Positions 28,473-36,300 of a stretch of DNA of 64,000 nucleotides are shown here, in pieces. Source of the DNA: Clostridioides difficile. GTDB taxonomy: Bacteria; Bacillota; Clostridia; Peptostreptococcales; Peptostreptococcaceae. How positions within the stretch are numbered: position 1 is the first letter of the stretch; each line of letters starts with the position of its first letter. The stretch spans positions 27,799 through 91,798 of the forward strand of contig JABBZI010000016.1 of assembly GCA_012955965.1 (NCBI GenBank), read 5' to 3'. The translations under genes were made by a program, and so were the position numbers. Under the pieces are notes generated by a model that saw only the letters and a program-made list of their open reading frames with translations, was not told the DNA's origin and made no database searches.

Positions 28473-29030
28473 TTATCCCTCAATTGAAAGTTTTAAAATA
28501 AGTTCTTTTAATTTCGCAGGAGTAGTTTTATCATTTATATAAAGAACTCCATTATTAAAAAATGTTACATCAATATTAAAAGGAAATCTATCAACTTCGT
28601 ATTTGATAAGAATTGATTTTACATCAATACATTCATCTAATGTTAACCATTTTAAGTAATCAAAAAGTTTATGCATGATAGTTTCTTTTTCATCAATATT
28701 GTTTGTATTATTTATACTAAGAATCTGATTTCTTATGAATTCAATTGTATAATCATCTATGAATTCTAAAAAATTAACAGAACCAAGAAATATATTACTT
28801 TTTACTGCATATTCTATTATCTTTAAAAATTTAGTTGAAGTAATAGTCCATTGGCGTAAGTTTATACCAATAATTCGTTTCAAAATATCACTATAAGAAT
28901 TAGAACTGAAGTCATATTTTATACCAATAATATTGTCAGTAAATAAATAGATATCATTGTTATTGAACTCATTTTTCAATTCATTTAAAGCATAACTATC
29001 TAAAACTTCTAGTAATTTGTATTGAATCAT
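28473..29030 (-). CDS. Unrecognised protein A of the prophage cassette
   Basis: 185 residues, first gene of the cassette. Mostly helical in the middle (ILKRIIGINLRQWTITSTKFLKIIEYAV region) with a C-terminal strand pair (NIDVTFFNNGVLYINDK) and a closing helix. GAGGTGAT lies upstream of the ATG. No family recognised. The cassette sits between the integrase and the repressor genes, the usual place for lysogeny-expressed accessory genes in temperate phages of Firmicutes. Confidence 0.6.
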   Translation of the reverse strand: MIQYKLLEVLDSYALNELKNEFNNNDIYLFTDNIIGIKYDFSSNSYSDILKRIIGINLRQWTITSTKFLKIIEYAVKSNIFLGSVNFLEFIDDYTIEFIRNQILSINNTNNIDEKETIMHKLFDYLKWLTLDECIDVKSILIKYEVDRFPFNIDVTFFNNGVLYINDKTTPAKLKELILKLSIEG

Positions 29031-29239
29031 TTATTATCACCTCACTTAATTAATAATGGAATATATTTTTTCAGATTATTATAGAATAAAATATTAATGT
29101 ATTTATTATATGTATATATTTATGTCAAAATACAATAAATAAAAAATTATATATTTATTTCACTTAGTTAAATTATATCACAAGATATATCACAAAATAA
29201 ATGAAAATTTAGAGCTTTTTAACTTAATATATTTATATC
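29031..29239. promoter_or_regulatory. Upstream region of the three-gene cassette
   Basis: On the minus strand TTGACA (29128-29123) is followed at 17 bases by TAAATA, a plausible vegetative promoter about 70 bases before cassette gene A. No operator-like repeat resembling the TAGCAAC immunity sites is present, so the cassette may be expressed independently of the lytic switch. Confidence 0.4.
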
Positions 29240-29262
29240 AAAGAGCAGATTAACTGCTCTTT
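29240..29262 (-). terminator. Hairpin after the ImmA-like gene
   Basis: AAAGAGCAG / CTGCTCTTT around ATTAA. The gap 29263-29430 between it and the ImmA-like stop codon shows no gene. Confidence 0.55.
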
Positions 29263-29430
29263 ATATACTTTTTGTTATGTACAATATTATCTTAATTTTG
29301 TTTACTTGGTTTGCAATGAATTATTTTCTTAATATTCTTATAATTTTTTAGCTTTTATGCATAGTTTATTATAATGATATTGAAATATTTATTTATTAAG
29401 TAAAAATCTATAAAAGTAGAATGAAAGTGT

Positions 29431-29937
29431 TTAAAAAATATCCTCGTATATGTAGAAATTTGGTAAATTAGTTAATACTAGAAATCTATTGTTTCCCAAG
29501 TCTAACATGTTTTTCTTTCTTGATAGAAATTCTAATCTTTTTAATAAGAATTCAACGCTAACTTGTAATTCTTCTGCTATTTCATATACACTTGTTGCAT
29601 GTGAATTAATAACATGTATTATTTCTTCTTCTGTTATAAGAAATTCACCTGCCCATCTTAGGGCTTTGTCCTCAGTTTTATCTACCAATATTTTGTTTTT
29701 GTAACTGTTTTTTGAGGATACATAATTTCCAACACTGGTAAAATGATGTCCTAATTCTTCTGTTAGTATCTCTATTAGCTTAGTATTATTTTGTTTTAAT
29801 GAATTAAGCAATGATATAATTTTTAACCCTTGCTTGTTTATATACAATCCTTTTATGTCATCTGCTATTTTGTCAGTGTAGTAAATTTCTATTTCTTCAT
29901 TTTTTGCTAAGTCTAAAAGTGCGTCTAGTTTTTTCAT
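29431..29937 (-). CDS. ImmA/IrrE-type metallopeptidase-like protein
   Basis: 168 residues. ImmA proteases cleave phage or ICE repressors and so trigger induction. The zinc-site helix reads LTEELGHHFTSVGNYV, that is E-E-L-G-H-H where the classical motif is H-E-x-x-H; the E-E-L-G-H-H/Y variant is common in the Firmicute phage subgroup. The region ALRWAGEFLITEEEI and a C-terminal winged-helix-like part (VYEIAEELQVSVEFLLKRL) fit the family. It lies beside the CI-like repressor gene, its probable target. Confidence 0.78.
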   Translation of the reverse strand: MKKLDALLDLAKNEEIEIYYTDKIADDIKGLYINKQGLKIISLLNSLKQNNTKLIEILTEELGHHFTSVGNYVSSKNSYKNKILVDKTEDKALRWAGEFLITEEEIIHVINSHATSVYEIAEELQVSVEFLLKRLEFLSRKKNMLDLGNNRFLVLTNLPNFYIYEDIF

Positions 29938-29986
29938 GGAAATCCCCCTATAAAAAGAATGTATTTTTGAGTCTTATTATATATAA

Positions 29987-30007
29987 AGAGCAGGTGTGAA
30001 CTGCTCT
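29987..30007 (-). terminator. Small hairpin after the repressor gene
   Basis: AGAGCAG / CTGCTCT around GTGTGAA, seven bases past the repressor stop; same core as the hairpin at 29240. Confidence 0.5.
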
Positions 30008-30013
30008 AAATAT

Positions 30014-30559
30014 TCATTTTTTATACTTATTTATTAAAAATTCAATATAATCATTAAGCTGTTCTTGTGCTTCTTCTGGTAAATCCTCATGTGGATTAGC
30101 TTTATGTGCAGCCACAGTATCTATATGATTTCTAACAAGTGTTGTGCCTAGAATATAATCTGTTGTGACATCAAAATAGTGAGCAAGCTTTACAATATCA
30201 TCACTTTTAGGTGAAATTATATTATTTTCATATTTAGATAATAAATCGGTACTTATTTCTAATTTTTTGCCTAATATATTTAATGCGACACCTTTTTCCT
30301 TTATTAATTCTCTTAATCTTTTTGAGAAAATAGGATTTAAAGATTTTACTACTTGATTGGGATTTTTTATGTCTGTTTTACCAAGTAAGTAATCCGTTGA
30401 TACATCAAAATAATTTGAACAGTCTTCAATAAAAGATTGCTTTGGCTCTCTTAACCCATTTTCAATCCTAGATAGAGTGGATTTATTTACATTTAAATCC
30501 ATGCTTAATCTATCTAAAGATATTCCTTTTTCTTCTCTCAGTTCTTTTAATCTAAACAT
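30014..30559 (-). CDS. CI-like repressor with two tandem HTH domains
   Basis: 181 residues with two complete XRE HTH units: residues 1-60 (LKELREEKGISLDRLSMDLN, STLSRIENGLREP, STDYLLG) and 80-140 (LRELIKEKGVALNILGKKLE, LLSKYENNIISP, TTDYILG). Normal phage repressors have one HTH plus a dimerisation or protease domain; here the second domain is itself a HTH and only about 40 residues follow. It faces the Cro-like gene across a region with repeated half-sites and is the probable lysogeny repressor. Confidence 0.85.
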   Translation of the reverse strand: MFRLKELREEKGISLDRLSMDLNVNKSTLSRIENGLREPKQSFIEDCSNYFDVSTDYLLGKTDIKNPNQVVKSLNPIFSKRLRELIKEKGVALNILGKKLEISTDLLSKYENNIISPKSDDIVKLAHYFDVTTDYILGTTLVRNHIDTVAAHKANPHEDLPEEAQEQLNDYIEFLINKYKK

Positions 30560-30590
30560 ATAAAATCATCCTTTATTGTAGTTTTCATTA

Positions 30591-30720
30591 TAGCAACTTT
30601 TATTTACATTATAGCAACTTTTTTTGCTATTACAATTAAAATTGCCAAAAAAGCAACAAAAATATTGACTTTTAACATTTTTGTTGCTATTATATAAACA
30701 AGAACTTGCTTATATAGCAA
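30591..30720. promoter_or_regulatory. Lysis-lysogeny operator/promoter region
   Basis: Six TAGCAAC-type half-sites occur: TAGCAAC at 30591 and 30612, TTGCTA at 30624, AGCAAC at 30652, GTTGCTA at 30683 and TAGCAA at 30715. A rightward promoter TTGACT-17-TATTAT spans 30665-30693, its -10 overlapping the GTTGCTA site. Leftward, two TATAAT elements are each embedded in a TAGCAAC site. This layout lets one repressor shut both directions. Confidence 0.75.
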
Positions 30721-30739
30721 AAAGTTAGAGGGTGAAGAA

Positions 30740-30955
30740 ATGCATGTCAATAGATTAAAAGGGTTAATGAAAGAAAATCAACATACGCAAAAATTTGTTG
30801 CAGATTTGTTAGGTCTTAGTTTATTTGGCTTTAGGCTTAAACTTAATGGTAAAAATGAGTTCAAAGCAAACGAAATAAAAAAGTTGTCTGAATTATATGG
30901 AGTATCAACAGACTATTTTTTTTCAGATTTAGTTGCCAAAATGGCAATAAAATGA
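30740..30955 (+). CDS. Cro-like HTH protein
   Basis: 71 residues, a single HTH with the pattern QHTQKFVADLLGLSLFGFRLKLNG and ending STDYFFSD, like Cro/CI-type phage proteins. First rightward gene after the operators, behind AGAGGGTGA. It probably competes with the repressor at the shared sites during the lytic switch. Confidence 0.78.
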   Translation: MHVNRLKGLMKENQHTQKFVADLLGLSLFGFRLKLNGKNEFKANEIKKLSELYGVSTDYFFSDLVAKMAIK

Positions 30956-30985
30956 TGGGTATTTTATAGAGAGGAGTTTGTAAAT

Positions 30986-31801
30986 ATGAAAGATTTAAAA
31001 ATAGTAAAAGTTAATAACAGACTAACAACTGACAGTAGAGATATAGCTCTAATGGTTGGAAAAGAACACAAGATTTTACTAAGGGATATAAGAAATTATA
31101 TAAATCAAATGGAAGAAGCCAATAAAAACATGAGTACAGATTTGTACCCATCTGATTATTTTATTGAAAATACTTATTTAGATGATTATAAAAGAGATAA
31201 ACCATGTTATGCAATAACAAAGATAGGTTGTGACTTTATAGCAAATAAAATGACAGGAATAAAAGGTACAGCATTTACAGGAATATATACAAAAAAATTT
31301 GATGAAATGGAAAGATATTCAAAAGATGAACAACCTAAACTACCAACTACATACAAAGAAGCATTACAACATCTTATAGAGCAAGTAGAAGTAAATGAGA
31401 AGTTACAACTAGAAGGGAAAATGAAAGACCAAGTAATAAAAGAACTAAAACCAAAGGCAGATTATACAGATATGATACTTAAAAACAAAGGTCTTGTCAC
31501 TATAACTCAAATAGCAAAAGACTATGGAATGAGTGGAAAAGAAATGAATAAAATACTTCATGAAAGAGGAATCCAATACAAACAAAGTGGGCAATGGCTT
31601 TTATATAAACAATATCAAGGCAAGGGGTACACTCATTCAGAAACAATAGACATAACTAGAAGTGATGGAATGACTGATGTAAAAATGACAACTAAATGGA
31701 CTCAAAAAGGAAGATTGTTTTTATATGATTTATTAAAAGTAAATAATATATTGCCAGATATAGAAAAAGAGTATAGTTATCAAACTTCAATGTTAGGTTA
31801 G
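30986..31801 (+). CDS. Phage antirepressor (Rha-type N-terminus, KilA C-terminal domain)
   Basis: 271 residues. Residues 5-105 are a Rha/antirepressor domain (TTDSRDIALMVGKEHKILLRDIRN, CYAITKIGCDFIANKMTG, KFDEMERY); the C-terminal 110 are a KilAC/ANT domain (LVTITQIAKDYGMSGKEMN, LHERGIQYKQSGQWLLY, TKWTQKGRLFLYDLL). These proteins bind repressors or DNA to promote lytic growth. RBS GAGAGGAG precedes the ATG. It is in the early operon after the Cro-like gene. Confidence 0.88.
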   Translation: MKDLKIVKVNNRLTTDSRDIALMVGKEHKILLRDIRNYINQMEEANKNMSTDLYPSDYFIENTYLDDYKRDKPCYAITKIGCDFIANKMTGIKGTAFTGIYTKKFDEMERYSKDEQPKLPTTYKEALQHLIEQVEVNEKLQLEGKMKDQVIKELKPKADYTDMILKNKGLVTITQIAKDYGMSGKEMNKILHERGIQYKQSGQWLLYKQYQGKGYTHSETIDITRSDGMTDVKMTTKWTQKGRLFLYDLLKVNNILPDIEKEYSYQTSMLG

Positions 31802-31843
31802 TGATTTAGGAAAACACAGAATATTCAAAAAGGAGTGATTAAA

Positions 31844-32011
31844 TTGGAAAATAAAAAAATAGAAGAAATAAAAAATGCATTAATAGGGGTGAATCAGACA
31901 GAGTGGTCTTTAGTAAAATCTTTTATTGACATGTATTTTAGTAAAAAAGCCGCCAAACTTGAAATTGACGACCTAGATAATTTTGATTTGTATATAAAAC
32001 GAAAATTTTAA
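31844..32011 (+). CDS. Small early phage protein
   Basis: 55 residues from a TTG start eight bases after AGGAGTG (MENKKIEEIKNALIGVNQ...). Helical, ending YIKRKF. Too short for family assignment; typical of early-region phage small ORFs. Confidence 0.55.
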   Translation: MENKKIEEIKNALIGVNQTEWSLVKSFIDMYFSKKAAKLEIDDLDNFDLYIKRKF

Positions 32012-32087
32012 TTACTAACAATTTGTATAAAAATTAGATGGACTAGTTGGAATATAAATAATAAAAAAGATGGGAGAGAATTTTCAC

Positions 32088-32480
32088 ATGGACATTTCTG
32101 AAAGTGTAGTAAAGCAATTTAGTGATAGTTTAAAAAGTTTAATAGAAGTAGAGATAAATAAACAAGAAACAAATAGAGTTAAGAGCCAAACAGTTGAACA
32201 AAAGGTAAAAGTACTAGAGCCTAAGGATATAGTTGTTTTAATAAAAAGAGGCTATCCAAATTACTTGATAACAGTAGAAGAAGCAAGGGGAATTTTAAAA
32301 TTAGATACAGTTTTTATGCGTAGGTTAGTGAGCACAGGTTTGATAAAATCACTGGCTAGAGGTGATGGTAGAAAAATTTCAAGATATGAAGTTGATGATT
32401 TTATTGAAAGAAATCAAGGTAAAAATTTGGATGAACTTTTAAAAGCAGTAGAGAGGGGTGATGAAATTGTTAAGCCTTAA
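32088..32480 (+). CDS. Phage HTH (excisionase-like) DNA-binding protein
   Basis: 130 residues. The C-terminal half has a winged HTH of MerR/excisionase type (ITVEEARGILKLDTVFMRRL, TGLIKSLARGDGRKISRYEVDDFI), in which a helical pair is followed by a wing; the N-terminal half is helical. GGGAGAG suits the internal ATG used here, not the ATG 18 bases earlier, which forms part of that site. Could be an excisionase or an early regulator; the call is by fold only. Confidence 0.6.
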   Translation: MDISESVVKQFSDSLKSLIEVEINKQETNRVKSQTVEQKVKVLEPKDIVVLIKRGYPNYLITVEEARGILKLDTVFMRRLVSTGLIKSLARGDGRKISRYEVDDFIERNQGKNLDELLKAVERGDEIVKP

Positions 32481-32610
32481 TACTAATAAGAATAATATAG
32501 TAACTCTTAAAAAAGATGGAAAAGTTATAGCAGATATAGTATTTAAAGATATTAAAACTGGTAAGAAAATATCGGTTGGAATATTAAATAAAAAAGTGCT
32601 GGTCAAATAA
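32461..32610 (+). CDS. Small beta-rich phage protein
   Basis: 49 residues starting at an ATG right after GAGGGGTG and overlapping the previous gene end. Alternating strands (IVTLKKDGKVIADIVFKDI, KISVGILNKKVLVK) recall the spacing of CsrA-like or SH3-like small barrels, but similarity is too weak to assign. A 160-base gap without genes follows. Confidence 0.5.
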   Translation: MKLLSLNTNKNNIVTLKKDGKVIADIVFKDIKTGKKISVGILNKKVLVK

Positions 32611-32772
32611 CCAACACACAAAAAAATAAAAAATAAAATATAACACAAACAAATTATAGCACAAAAAGAATGGATTTAGAATAGGTAATGTAACATTCTA
32701 AAAGGTTTAATGTGTAATATAGAAATTTAGAATGTAGTTTATATAGGTAGTAATAAATTGGGAGGGGTTTAA

Positions 32773-33015
32773 ATGGAAGCAGCTAGACTAATAGCAATAG
32801 GTCAAATTAAACAAGCAGAAAAAGAAATATGTAAATTACAAGGTACAAAAAATAATAGTAGTTTAATGTGGTGGGAAGCCGTAAAATTTGCTAGTCAAAA
32901 TATATTAGAGGGTCTGGAACATGACATTGAGTTAGAAGCTTCTATCGAGTTTAGAGACGTTATGATGTATCAAGAAGAACTTGAAAGGGATAGACCAATA
33001 GATGTTCAGATATAA
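32773..33015 (+). CDS. Hypothetical early phage protein
   Basis: 80 residues, largely helical (EAARLIAIGQIKQAEKEICK, then acidic C-terminus). GGAGGGG precedes the ATG. No recognised domain. Confidence 0.55.
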   Translation: MEAARLIAIGQIKQAEKEICKLQGTKNNSSLMWWEAVKFASQNILEGLEHDIELEASIEFRDVMMYQEELERDRPIDVQI

Positions 33016-33095
33016 AGAAAAGAGCCTTTGCACAGGCTCTAGGTAAAAATAAACTAAAAAAAATTATAGCTATATTATAGCATAAGGGGGAATAA

Positions 33096-33377
33096 ATGAA
33101 AACAAGAAGTGAAATAATTAATGATTTAGAAGATAGATTATTTTTATTAAAGTTTATGACAATAGATGAAGTAGATTGGGATGTAAAGTTTGGACAAATA
33201 TCAGCATTAGAATCTTGCATAGATAAACATAAAAAAGGGTGGACTTTGAAACAATTTGAAGAGCATTTGGAAGAATACAAATTACAAGGGGGTTGTGGTG
33301 ATTACATAGATGGATTTATGTCTGTTTTAGAAAGAAATATTAGAGAAATGGAGAGTGAGATTATTGGAAGTAAATAA
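33096..33377 (+). CDS. Hypothetical early phage protein
   Basis: 93 residues behind AAGGGGGAA, helical, rich in acidic residues. Its 3' end overlaps the ERF gene by 14 bases, so the two are translated together. No recognised domain. Confidence 0.55.
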   Translation: MKTRSEIINDLEDRLFLLKFMTIDEVDWDVKFGQISALESCIDKHKKGWTLKQFEEHLEEYKLQGGCGDYIDGFMSVLERNIREMESEIIGSK

Positions 33378-34002
33378 TATTTATATTAAATTAATGGATG
33401 TAAGAATTAAGTTTAATAAATTAGATATAAAAAAGAGTGGTCAAAATAAGTTTGCTAACTTTAAGTATTTTGAGTTGGCAGACTTTCTCCCTCAAGCTAC
33501 AGAATTATTAGAAAAAGCCAAATTATGCCCTATAGTGACCTTTACAAATGACTATGCAACACTAACATTGATTAATGGAGAAAATCCAACAGAAGAGATA
33601 ATATTCACATCTCCAATGAGAGAGTTACAACTAAAAGGTTCTAATGAGTTACAAGCATTGGGAGGAATTGAAACTTATCAAACAAGATATTTATACATAC
33701 AATTATTAAACATTACAGAGAATGATACTTTTGATGCAACGAGTGGAAAAGAGGATTATAAGAGAAATGATTTAGGGAATTTTTCTAGTAAAGGAAATGA
33801 AAATAGTCAAATAAAAATAAATCAAAATCAAATAAAAAGGCTCTTTTCAATAGCAAATACTATAGGAAAAGATGCAGATAGAGTAAAAAGTGAAGTATAT
33901 TATAAGTTTAATAAAGAAGTTAAGGATTTAAGTAAGCAAGAATATGACCAGATATGTGTTGGATATGAGAAATTACAAAGAGAAAAAGGGTTAATTAAGT
34001 AG
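33364..34002 (+). CDS. ERF-family single-strand annealing protein
   Basis: About 212 residues. ERF proteins anneal complementary single strands in phage recombination and genome circularisation. Family pattern: FKYFELADFLPQATELLEKAKL, then strand segments (CPIVTFTNDYATLTLI) and the GGIETYQTRYLYIQLLNI motif that corresponds to the conserved G-x-x-x-T-Y-x-x-R-Y/Y. The C-terminal part is linker plus a helical SSB-interaction-like region. The TTG at 33364 is well placed after GGAGAG; a GTG nine bases earlier is also open. Confidence 0.82.
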   Translation: MEVNNIYIKLMDVRIKFNKLDIKKSGQNKFANFKYFELADFLPQATELLEKAKLCPIVTFTNDYATLTLINGENPTEEIIFTSPMRELQLKGSNELQALGGIETYQTRYLYIQLLNITENDTFDATSGKEDYKRNDLGNFSSKGNENSQIKINQNQIKRLFSIANTIGKDADRVKSEVYYKFNKEVKDLSKQEYDQICVGYEKLQREKGLIK

Positions 34003-34011
34003 GTGAATCTC

Positions 34012-34911
34012 TTGAATAATATGGACAAAGTTATTATAGAAAAGGGAAATATACTAAGTGATGGATACGGTCTCATGCCAAGATTAGTAGCTAGAGATAG
34101 ATGGTTAACTGTTGGTGCTAGAATGTTATATTCCTATTTATCCAGCTTTGCAGGAACTACTGGAACCTGTTTTCCAACTAGGGATTTAATCTGTTATGAG
34201 TTAAATATATCAAAAGACACTTTTACAAAATATAAAAAAGAATTAGAAACTAGTGGTTATATAAAAATTCATAAAAATAAATCTAAACAAGGTAAGATGC
34301 AAAACAATATATATGAAATTGTATTTGATAGAACTCATATAGAAAAATGTATTTTTAATAGAGGTTCAAAAGAAGATAAAAAGAAAAAAAAGCCATGTCC
34401 TAAAAATATAGACATGGAACCATGTCCTACTTTTCCGGACACGACTCAGCCGGACACGGAAAATATGGACACTAATATTAATAGTATTAATATTAATAGT
34501 TTTAATAGTATGTATATAGATAAGCCTGTGGATAACAATTTAAAAGAATTTAAGAAGCTATATGAAGAAAACATAGGAGTAGTATATCCAGTTACAGCAG
34601 AATGGTTATTAGAAGTATCTAATGAAGTAGATGTAAAAGTATTTAAAAGAGCTATAGAGATATGTGCTGAAAGAATGAGTATGAATTTATCATATTTAAA
34701 AGGCATTCTTAAAAAGTGGAAAGATTCAAACATAACTACATATGAGCAATTAGAATTATATAAATTACAACATGAAAATAAAAAATCAAGAAAATCTAGT
34801 AATCAAACAAATAAAAATAAGTTTGCTAATTTTGAACAAACATTTACTCAATATAGTAAAAAAGAACTAGATGAAATTATAAAGAAAAGCCAAAAGGCTA
34901 AATTTAAATAA
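34012..34911 (+). CDS. Phage replication initiator-like HTH protein
   Basis: About 299 residues. The N-terminal winged helix (residues about 15-105: LTVGARMLYSYLSSFAG, FPTRDLICYELNISKDTFTKYKKELE) is the HTH_36 type seen in phage replication initiators; a Ser/Asn-rich linker follows and the C-terminal part (FKRAIEICAERM, YLKGILKKW) is DnaD-like. The linker-coding DNA holds repeated GGACAC/CCATGTCC motifs next to a very AT-rich run, the usual layout of an internal phage origin. TTG start six bases after AGGTG. Confidence 0.75.
   Translation: MNNMDKVIIEKGNILSDGYGLMPRLVARDRWLTVGARMLYSYLSSFAGTTGTCFPTRDLICYELNISKDTFTKYKKELETSGYIKIHKNKSKQGKMQNNIYEIVFDRTHIEKCIFNRGSKEDKKKKKPCPKNIDMEPCPTFPDTTQPDTENMDTNINSININSFNSMYIDKPVDNNLKEFKKLYEENIGVVYPVTAEWLLEVSNEVDVKVFKRAIEICAERMSMNLSYLKGILKKWKDSNITTYEQLELYKLQHENKKSRKSSNQTNKNKFANFEQTFTQYSKKELDEIIKKSQKAKFK
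34393..34520. other. Putative phage replication origin (iterons plus AT-rich segment)
   Basis: CCATGTCC at 34393 and 34420, GACATGG at 34411, and GGACAC at 34437, 34452 and 34467 (exactly 15 bp apart) form a cluster of six related motifs. Directly after, 34473-34520 is almost pure A/T with TAATATTAATAGT-like repeats, suited to unwinding. The position inside the initiator gene matches the lambda/Staphylococcus phage arrangement. Confidence 0.6.
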
Positions 34912-34930
34912 TAATAGTGGAGGTACTAAA

Positions 34931-35350
34931 ATGAATCAAGTTGTATTAGTTGGGAGATTAACTAGAGACCCAGAACTAAAATACATACCAGGAACAGGCA
35001 CAGCAGTAGCATCATTTACAATAGCTGTAGACAGAAATTATATAAATAAAGATGGGAAAAGGGATACTGACTTTATACCAATAGAAGTAATAGGTAAATC
35101 AGCTGAATACTGTGCAAATTACATAACAAAAGGGAAGCTAGTAGCATTAGAAGGAAATATAAGAGTTGATAATTATCAAACTCAATCAGGAGAAAAGAGA
35201 ACATTTACAAAAGTAAGTACAAAATCAGTACAGTCATTAGAAAGTAAGAGTAAATCAAGTAATTCATATAAAGAGAGTGTACAAGATGGAACAATAGGAC
35301 TAGACCCTCAAGGATTTGAAATTATAGATGATGATGAGTTACCATTTTAA
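34931..35350 (+). CDS. ssb: Single-stranded DNA-binding protein
   Basis: 139 residues. OB-fold with MNQVVLVGRLTRDPELKYIP and VASFTIAVDRNY, TDFIPIEVIGKSAEYCANYI, KGKLVALEGNIRVDNYQT; a disordered linker; and the acidic tip DDDELPF, which binds partner proteins. Protects single strands during phage replication and recombination with ERF. GGAGGT precedes the ATG. Confidence 0.95.
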   Translation: MNQVVLVGRLTRDPELKYIPGTGTAVASFTIAVDRNYINKDGKRDTDFIPIEVIGKSAEYCANYITKGKLVALEGNIRVDNYQTQSGEKRTFTKVSTKSVQSLESKSKSSNSYKESVQDGTIGLDPQGFEIIDDDELPF

Positions 35351-35379
35351 TCTGAAAAATTAAATATGAGGTGAAATAA

Positions 35380-35742
35380 ATGTTTAAAGTAGAAAGGTAT
35401 TTTAGTGGCTCAGTAGTGGACAACCTTATTGAAGATGACCTTACATGTAGAAACTACTTAGCATTATATTGTTGCTTGTTAGGTATTACAAAAAATGGAA
35501 AAAGAGTATATCCTAAGCCAGAAAAAATGTTAGCTGAGTTTGGAGTGAAGAAGGATAGAAAAATAAAAAAAGAGTTACCAGTAAGAATTAGAAATGTTAA
35601 TACAGGAGAAGTAAAGGAATTTGAGTCTATAGATGGTGCAGCCTGTTTTTTAAGATTAAAATATCAAGCAGTTTATCAAGCTATTAAAAAGAAAAGTAAA
35701 ACTAGAAGTGGCTGGAAGGCTGAATATATTGAGGAGGAATAA
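35380..35742 (+). CDS. Phage protein with NUMOD1-like C-terminus
   Basis: 120 residues. The N-terminal half is a winged-helix-like segment (LTCRNYLALYCCLLGITKNGKRVYPKPE). The C-terminal half (VRIRNVNTGEVKEFESIDGA, then ACFLRLKYQAVYQAIKKKSK) follows the NUMOD1 DNA-binding pattern normally attached to homing endonucleases, here without a nuclease domain. GAGGTGA precedes the ATG. Confidence 0.6.
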   Translation: MFKVERYFSGSVVDNLIEDDLTCRNYLALYCCLLGITKNGKRVYPKPEKMLAEFGVKKDRKIKKELPVRIRNVNTGEVKEFESIDGAACFLRLKYQAVYQAIKKKSKTRSGWKAEYIEEE

Positions 35743-35876
35743 TGGAAGTTTCAAGAATAGAATACACAATTAAAAGAGCAAAAGAATTATATGACAATGG
35801 AGAAAATATATTTACTGCAATAGATAAAGCTAGAGATGAGTATGAGGAGATGGTTAAAAGTGAATATTTTAACTAG
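35742..35876 (+). CDS. Small helical phage protein
   Basis: 44 residues, start codon overlapping the previous stop (TAATG) behind GAGGAGGAA. Charged helix (IEYTIKRAKELYDNGENIF). No family recognised. Confidence 0.55.
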   Translation: MEVSRIEYTIKRAKELYDNGENIFTAIDKARDEYEEMVKSEYFN

Positions 35877-36192
35877 TATTACATTAATAGTAACTAGTTT
35901 TATGGTTGGTAGGATTTATGAATACAGAATTTCAAATGAAGATAATGAGACAGACTCAAAGTTACTTTTAGATGTTTTTAATGAAATTAGTGAGTTAAGA
36001 GAAGAAAATAAAATTCTTAAAGAGAAAGTACAAGAAAAGGAGTCATTATTTATTAATAGGCTGATAGATTTTTTACATAATAAACAGGTGTGTGAATGTT
36101 GTATTTATGACTGCAAGATTAATGATATTGAATATGATTGTGAGGATGGTATTAAAAAGTGGCTTGATAGCGAAGAACTTATATTTGAATAG
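35860..36192 (+). CDS. Membrane-anchored phage protein with C-terminal cysteine cluster
   Basis: About 110 residues: an N-terminal membrane helix (ILTSITLIVTSFMVG), a coiled coil (ISELREENKILKEKVQEKE) and a C-terminal part with five cysteines in CECCIYDCKINDIEYDC. GTG start nine bases after GAGGAG; an upstream in-frame ATG overlaps more of the preceding gene. Function unknown. Confidence 0.55.
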   Translation: MNILTSITLIVTSFMVGRIYEYRISNEDNETDSKLLLDVFNEISELREENKILKEKVQEKESLFINRLIDFLHNKQVCECCIYDCKINDIEYDCEDGIKKWLDSEELIFE

Positions 36193-36218
36193 AAGAAATA
36201 TCTAACAAAAACAGTTTA

Positions 36219-36274
36219 GAGAGTTTCAAAATGTATCTTAATATAAATTACTGTTGAAATGTTTTGCGACTCTC
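36219..36274. repeat. Imperfect inverted repeat in a phage intergenic gap
   Basis: GAGAGTTTCAAAATG and TGTTTTGCGACTCTC pair at 11 of 15 positions around a 26-base loop. No T run, so more likely an RNA hairpin or protein-binding site than a terminator. Confidence 0.4.
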
Positions 36275-36300
36275 AGAAATGAAATAAAGGAGAATTTAAA

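Noticed and set aside
32461..32610. CsrA homologue
   Set aside because: Strand spacing is similar but the conserved CsrA residues are missing; left as a small beta-rich protein.
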